Shown: in pieces, positions 6,643 to 8,978 of the stretch
How positions within the stretch are numbered: position 1 is the stretch's first letter
Layout: every line of letters starts with the position of its first letter
Source: Thermoflexales bacterium
GTDB taxonomy: Bacteria > Chloroflexota > Anaerolineae > Fen-1058
NCBI GenBank assembly: GCA_016931085.1
Contig: JAFGFO010000409.1
Location: 1 to 8,978 of the forward strand
Reading direction: 5' to 3'
DNA length: 8,978 nucleotides
The notes under the pieces: generated by a model
The model's database searches: none
What the model saw: the letters and a program-made list of their open reading frames with translations, nothing else
Told to the model about the DNA's origin: nothing
Translations under genes and position numbers: made by a program

Positions 6643-6712
6643 ATCCGCGAATTCGCGCTAATCTTCACTAATTTTTATAAACGATTCGTTAGATTCGCGA
6701 AAATTAGCGGAT
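6643..6712. promoter_or_regulatory. Dyad-rich dnaK leader with a possible promoter
   Basis: The spacer before dnaK contains a perfect 12-bp palindrome CGCGAATTCGCG (6646-6657), TTCGCGAA (6694-6701), the near-palindrome AACGATTCGTT (6680-6690) and an outer inverted repeat ATCCGC (6643-6648) / GCGGAT (6707-6712). On the minus strand TCTAACGAATC (6693-6683) stands three bases before TATAAA (6679-6674), a possible -10. No CIRCE element (TTAGCACTC-N9-GAGTGCTAA) or HspR-type HAIR site was found. Whether this is an operator or a dispersed repeat is open. Confidence 0.35.
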
Positions 6713-6723
6713 AATAAAATGTT

Positions 6724-6957
6724 CTACTCGGATGCGTAAACCCTGCTCGACGTGTATGTCACACGCACGACGATCGACACCTGGTCGCCTGGCTGCGGCA
6801 AGTGGTCATAGTCACATTCGCACGGCCCACCGTTCGCGCAGCCCATACAGCAGTAGACCTTGCCGTCCACCACCGTCGGCTGCCAATCGATCGCGATGCC
6901 ACAATTGGCGCACGCGGGCAGGCGTCGAGTCGAGTTTCCAGCTTTTGGTTTCCACAT
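6724..6957 (-). CDS. Small cysteine-rich putative zinc-binding protein
   Basis: Function unknown. The product has 77 residues, with seven cysteines packed into positions 16-48: CANCG (C16, C19), YCCMGC (C36, C37, C40) and GPCEC (C46, C48). These are followed by DYDH and a hydrophobic strand-like tail, VSIVVRVTY. The spacing suggests a treble-clef or zinc-ribbon fold with one metal site and spare thiols; a regulatory, adaptor or metal-handling role is possible. Similar short proteins with a C-C-x-G-C ... G-G-P-C-x-C core occur as conserved hypotheticals, as far as I recall. I chose the ATG at 6957 because GAGGA (6968-6964) lies six bases before it; the in-frame ATG at 6963 directly follows that ribosome site with no spacing. 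The gene lies about 100 bases upstream of dnaK on the same strand, so they may share the promoter at 6978-7010. Confidence 0.75.
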   Translation of the reverse strand: MWKPKAGNSTRRLPACANCGIAIDWQPTVVDGKVYCCMGCANGGPCECDYDHLPQPGDQVSIVVRVTYTSSRVYASE

Positions 6958-6977
6958 CGTCATTCCTCATTGCAGAC

Positions 6978-7010
6978 ATTATAGAGGATAAGTATTAGAA
7001 GGACGTTAGA
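6978..7010 (-). promoter_or_regulatory. Candidate promoter with two 11-bp direct repeats, upstream of the Cys-rich gene and dnaK
   Basis: The minus strand carries a perfect TATAAT (6983-6978) with no recognisable -35. In its place are two tandem 11-base units, TCTAACGTCCT (7010-7000) and TCTAATACTTA (6999-6989). They end five bases before the -10, the same spacing as in the hsp20 upstream region. Transcription would start near 6971, giving a very short leader before the ribosome site at 6968-6964. Confidence 0.5.
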
Positions 7011-7063
7011 TTTGACTTGTGGGTTTTGAGTTGCGAGTTGTGGGTTTTGAAGTTTGATATTGG
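7008..7063. repeat. Heptanucleotide-phased repeat array after serA
   Basis: Eight 7-base units read on the plus strand: AGATTTG, ACTTGTG, GGTTTTG, AGTTGCG, AGTTGTG, GGTTTTG, AAGTTTG, ATATTGG. Within it a 13-base direct repeat TTGTGGGTTTTGA occurs at 7017-7029 and 7038-7050 (21-base period). The array abuts the serA stop codon (7064-7066). It shows no hairpin and no terminator in either direction. Confidence 0.6.
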
Positions 7064-8644
7064 CTAGAGGAGAACCTGCTGGACGTCGGTCACCGAGGGC
7101 AGGGCACGCAGGTCGGCCAGGGCGGCCTCGCTGGCGGGCGTGTCGACGTTGACGAAAGACATTTCGACCAGGCCGGGGTCCTCGCGTCCCAGCCGCCACT
7201 CGGCGATGTTGACATTGTGCTTGCCCAGCACCAGCCCGATCTGGCCGATCACGCCTGGCGCGTTGCGGCTGGCGATCAGCAAGGCCCAGCCCTCAGGCAG
7301 GGCGTCGAGCCTCAGCTCGTCGAGCAGCACGATGCGCGGGTGAGTGCGCAGAAACAAGGCGCCGCCGATCAGGCGCGTCTGTTCGGGCGACGCCGCGCGG
7401 CACAAGATCATGTTCGAATAATCCTGGGTGGCCAGGTAACGCGCTTGCGAGATGAGGAGGCCGCGTTCCTCGGCCAGCTTGGGAGCGTTGACGTAGTTGA
7501 CCTTGTCGCCCAGGATGGGCGTGAGCAAGCCTTTGAGCAGCGCCACCATCAGCGGCCGGACGTGCGGCTCGACTTCTTCGCCGCGAAACTCGAGCTCGAC
7601 GCGCCCGACGCGGCCGTGCGCCAACTGCATGTGGAGCGAGCCGATCTTTTCGGCCAGGGTCAGGTAAGGCGCCAACGCGCGTTGATCCACGCCTTCGGCG
7701 AAAGGCAAGTTGACGACATGGTGGAACTGGGTGCCGCGCAGGGCGTCGAGGGCCTGCTGCACGACCTGCACCCCCACACCGCGTTGGGCCTCGACGGTGT
7801 TGACGCTGAGGTGGGGGGTAGCGATCACGTTGTCGAGTGAGAGCAGCCGCCGCAGCTCAGTGGCCTGGGTGGGACTGGACAGGTCGAGCGCGGCGGAGGC
7901 GATCTTGCCCGAGACCAGCCCGGCGTGCACAGCTTCCTCGTCCCACAGCTCGGGGGCGGCACAGTTGACCAGGCACACCCCATCTTTCATCAGAGCGAGC
8001 TGGGGGGCGGCGATCATGCCGCGCGTCTCATCCGTCAGGGAAGCGTGGAAGGTGAGGACATCGGCCTGGGCCAACACCTGATCGAGGCTGGCCAGGCGGA
8101 CGTGCAAGGCCTCGGCCTCTTCCTCGGTGATATAAGGATCGTAGGCCATCACCTTCATACCGAAAGCCTGGCAGCGCACGGCGACCTGGGCTCCAATCCG
8201 GCCCAGGCCGACGATGCCCAGCGTCTTGTCTCGCAGCTCGGTGCCCAGGAACTGGCCGCGCGTCCATTCCCCGCCTTGGACTGACCGGTTGGCCCCCACC
8301 AGGCGCCGGCAACTGGCCAACATCAAGGCGATCGTCAGCTCGACGGTCGCCACAGTGTTGGCCTCAGGCGCGTTCATGACCATGATACCACGCCGCGTGG
8401 CGGCTTCCAGGTCGACGTTGTCCAGGCCCACGCCGGCGCGGGCGACGAGCTGCAGCCGCCCGGCAGCCTCGAACAGCTCGGCCCCCAGCGGCACGTCCGG
8501 CAGCGTGATCAGCGCGTCGTAGGCGCCTGCGATCTGCTGCGGCAAATCGGAGGCCGCAAGCACATCGTACGCCACGTCGGGCGCCGCGTCCAGCAGGGCC
8601 AGCCCGGCCTCTCCAATATCGTCCGCGATCAAGATACGGTACAT
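7064..8644 (-). CDS. serA: D-3-phosphoglycerate dehydrogenase paralogue lacking catalytic residues
   Basis: SerA oxidises 3-phosphoglycerate with NAD+, the first step of serine synthesis. This protein has the long SerA layout (526 residues): split substrate-binding/NAD domain (1-305), intervening domain (about 310-435) and C-terminal ACT serine-sensing domain (about 452-526). The NAD site is intact (GLGRIG 146-151, YDPY 168-171) and RAGVGLDNVD (69-78) is conserved. The family segment VNxARGG reads V-N-C-A-A-P-E (226-232), so the catalytic Arg is Ala230. The family DVFxxEP reads D-L-S-S-P-T-Q (254-260), so the catalytic Glu aligns to Thr259. The usual VRSxT substrate loop reads I-T-L-P-D (46-50). 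Only the catalytic His278 (TPH) remains. The frame is uninterrupted, which argues for selection on some other role: regulatory, structural or a new substrate. It starts 22 bases after a close paralogue's stop codon, without a well-placed ribosome site, suggesting translational coupling. Family assignment is sure; normal activity is doubtful. Confidence 0.9.
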   Translation of the reverse strand: MYRILIADDIGEAGLALLDAAPDVAYDVLAASDLPQQIAGAYDALITLPDVPLGAELFEAAGRLQLVARAGVGLDNVDLEAATRRGIMVMNAPEANTVATVELTIALMLASCRRLVGANRSVQGGEWTRGQFLGTELRDKTLGIVGLGRIGAQVAVRCQAFGMKVMAYDPYITEEEAEALHVRLASLDQVLAQADVLTFHASLTDETRGMIAAPQLALMKDGVCLVNCAAPELWDEEAVHAGLVSGKIASAALDLSSPTQATELRRLLSLDNVIATPHLSVNTVEAQRGVGVQVVQQALDALRGTQFHHVVNLPFAEGVDQRALAPYLTLAEKIGSLHMQLAHGRVGRVELEFRGEEVEPHVRPLMVALLKGLLTPILGDKVNYVNAPKLAEERGLLISQARYLATQDYSNMILCRAASPEQTRLIGGALFLRTHPRIVLLDELRLDALPEGWALLIASRNAPGVIGQIGLVLGKHNVNIAEWRLGREDPGLVEMSFVNVDTPASEAALADLRALPSVTDVQQVLL

Positions 8645-8666
8645 AAGGCTGTTCCGATAGCCTCTT

Positions 8667-8978
8667 TCACAGCAGCACCTGCCGCACGTCCATCACCACC
8701 GGCAGGGCACGCAGCTCGGCCAGGACGTCCTCGCCGGCCGGCGAGTCGATGTTGATAAAAGACATCTCGGTCTTGCCGGGCGCCTCGCGGCCCAGCCGCC
8801 ATTCGGCGATATTGATGCCGTGCGCGCCCAGCAAGGTCCCGATCTGGCCGATCACGCCGGGCCTGTCCTCGCTGGCGATCACCAGCGCCCGGCCCTCCGG
8901 CAAGGCGTCCAGCCGGAGATTGTCGAGCACCACGATGCGCGGTTGAGTGCGCAGGAACAGCGCGCCGCCGATCAGGCG
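8667..8978 (-). CDS. serA: 3' end of an upstream D-3-phosphoglycerate dehydrogenase gene (partial)
   Basis: The reading frame is open to the window edge and gives the last 103 residues of a SerA-type protein: the end of the intervening domain (RLIGGALFLRT) and the whole ACT domain, with RPGVIGQIGTLLGAHGINIAEW as its ligand-binding face. ACT domains bind L-serine at subunit interfaces to inhibit the enzyme. By eye, 77 of 103 residues match the C-terminus of the full-length copy downstream, so the two arose by tandem duplication or conversion. The stop TGA (8669-8667) lies 22 bases before the next gene's ATG, indicating one operon. The catalytic domain lies outside the window; I would expect it to be the functional serA, but cannot see that. 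The first visible codon is not a start, so the gene is 5'-truncated only by the window. Confidence 0.9.
   Translation of the reverse strand, partial: RLIGGALFLRTQPRIVVLDNLRLDALPEGRALVIASEDRPGVIGQIGTLLGAHGINIAEWRLGREAPGKTEMSFINIDSPAGEDVLAELRALPVVMDVRQVLL

Noticed and set aside
6643..6712. CIRCE or HspR (HAIR) operator upstream of dnaK
   Set aside because: Neither TTAGCACTC-N9-GAGTGCTAA nor CTTGAGT-N7-ACTCAAG is present; the dyads there have different sequences.

Overview
The window looks like a chromosomal segment from a GC-rich, free-living bacterium, most probably a member of the Chloroflexota (Anaerolineae-like). That placement is an inference from protein style: an FHA/pseudokinase/PP2C fusion, a YugP-type zinc peptidase, a small Cys-rich 'CCMGC' protein, and AT-rich spacers filled with short repeats. 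No rRNA or marker gene confirms it.

Layout. Positions 1-185 are non-coding. They hold small hairpins, possibly a mobile-element remnant, and then a good ribosome site. A large plus-strand gene (186-2324) encodes a membrane-anchored FHA domain, zinc ribbon, pseudokinase and PP2C Ser/Thr phosphatase in one chain. Just after its stop is a strong sigma70-type promoter. This is followed by a leader of about 165 nt with a terminator-like hairpin and two competing hairpins, leading to a cold-shock-domain protein (2530-2784). A bidirectional terminator (2789-2825) separates this plus-strand block from the minus-strand genes that converge on it.

Everything from 2842 to the right edge is on the minus strand. 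In transcription order it is: the 3' end of a D-3-phosphoglycerate dehydrogenase gene (8978-8667), a tandem full-length serA paralogue (8644-7064), a 77-residue cysteine-rich protein (6957-6724), dnaK (6621-4672), a yugP-like membrane zinc peptidase (4613-3921), and two Hsp20 small heat-shock proteins (3781-3335 and 3276-2842). The middle of the window is therefore a protein-quality-control cluster: Hsp70, two sHsps, a membrane protease and a cold-shock RNA chaperone. It sits next to a phosphoprotein phosphatase. No grpE or dnaJ is present in the window.

Most notable signals. (1) The full-length serA copy is an intact reading frame and keeps its NAD-binding site, but it lacks the catalytic Arg and apparently the Glu of the 2-hydroxyacid dehydrogenase triad; only His remains. 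Its neighbour is a close paralogue (77 of 103 residues identical over the visible C-terminus). (2) 11-bp direct repeats with core TCTAAYRY sit exactly 5 nt upstream of a -10-like hexamer before hsp20 and before the Cys-rich gene/dnaK, with a weaker relative right before dnaK. This suggests a shared activator. (3) The cold-shock gene has a structured, attenuator-like leader. (4) Heptanucleotide-phased arrays abut two stop codons. (5) A perfect nested 16-bp inverted repeat lies between dnaK and the peptidase gene.
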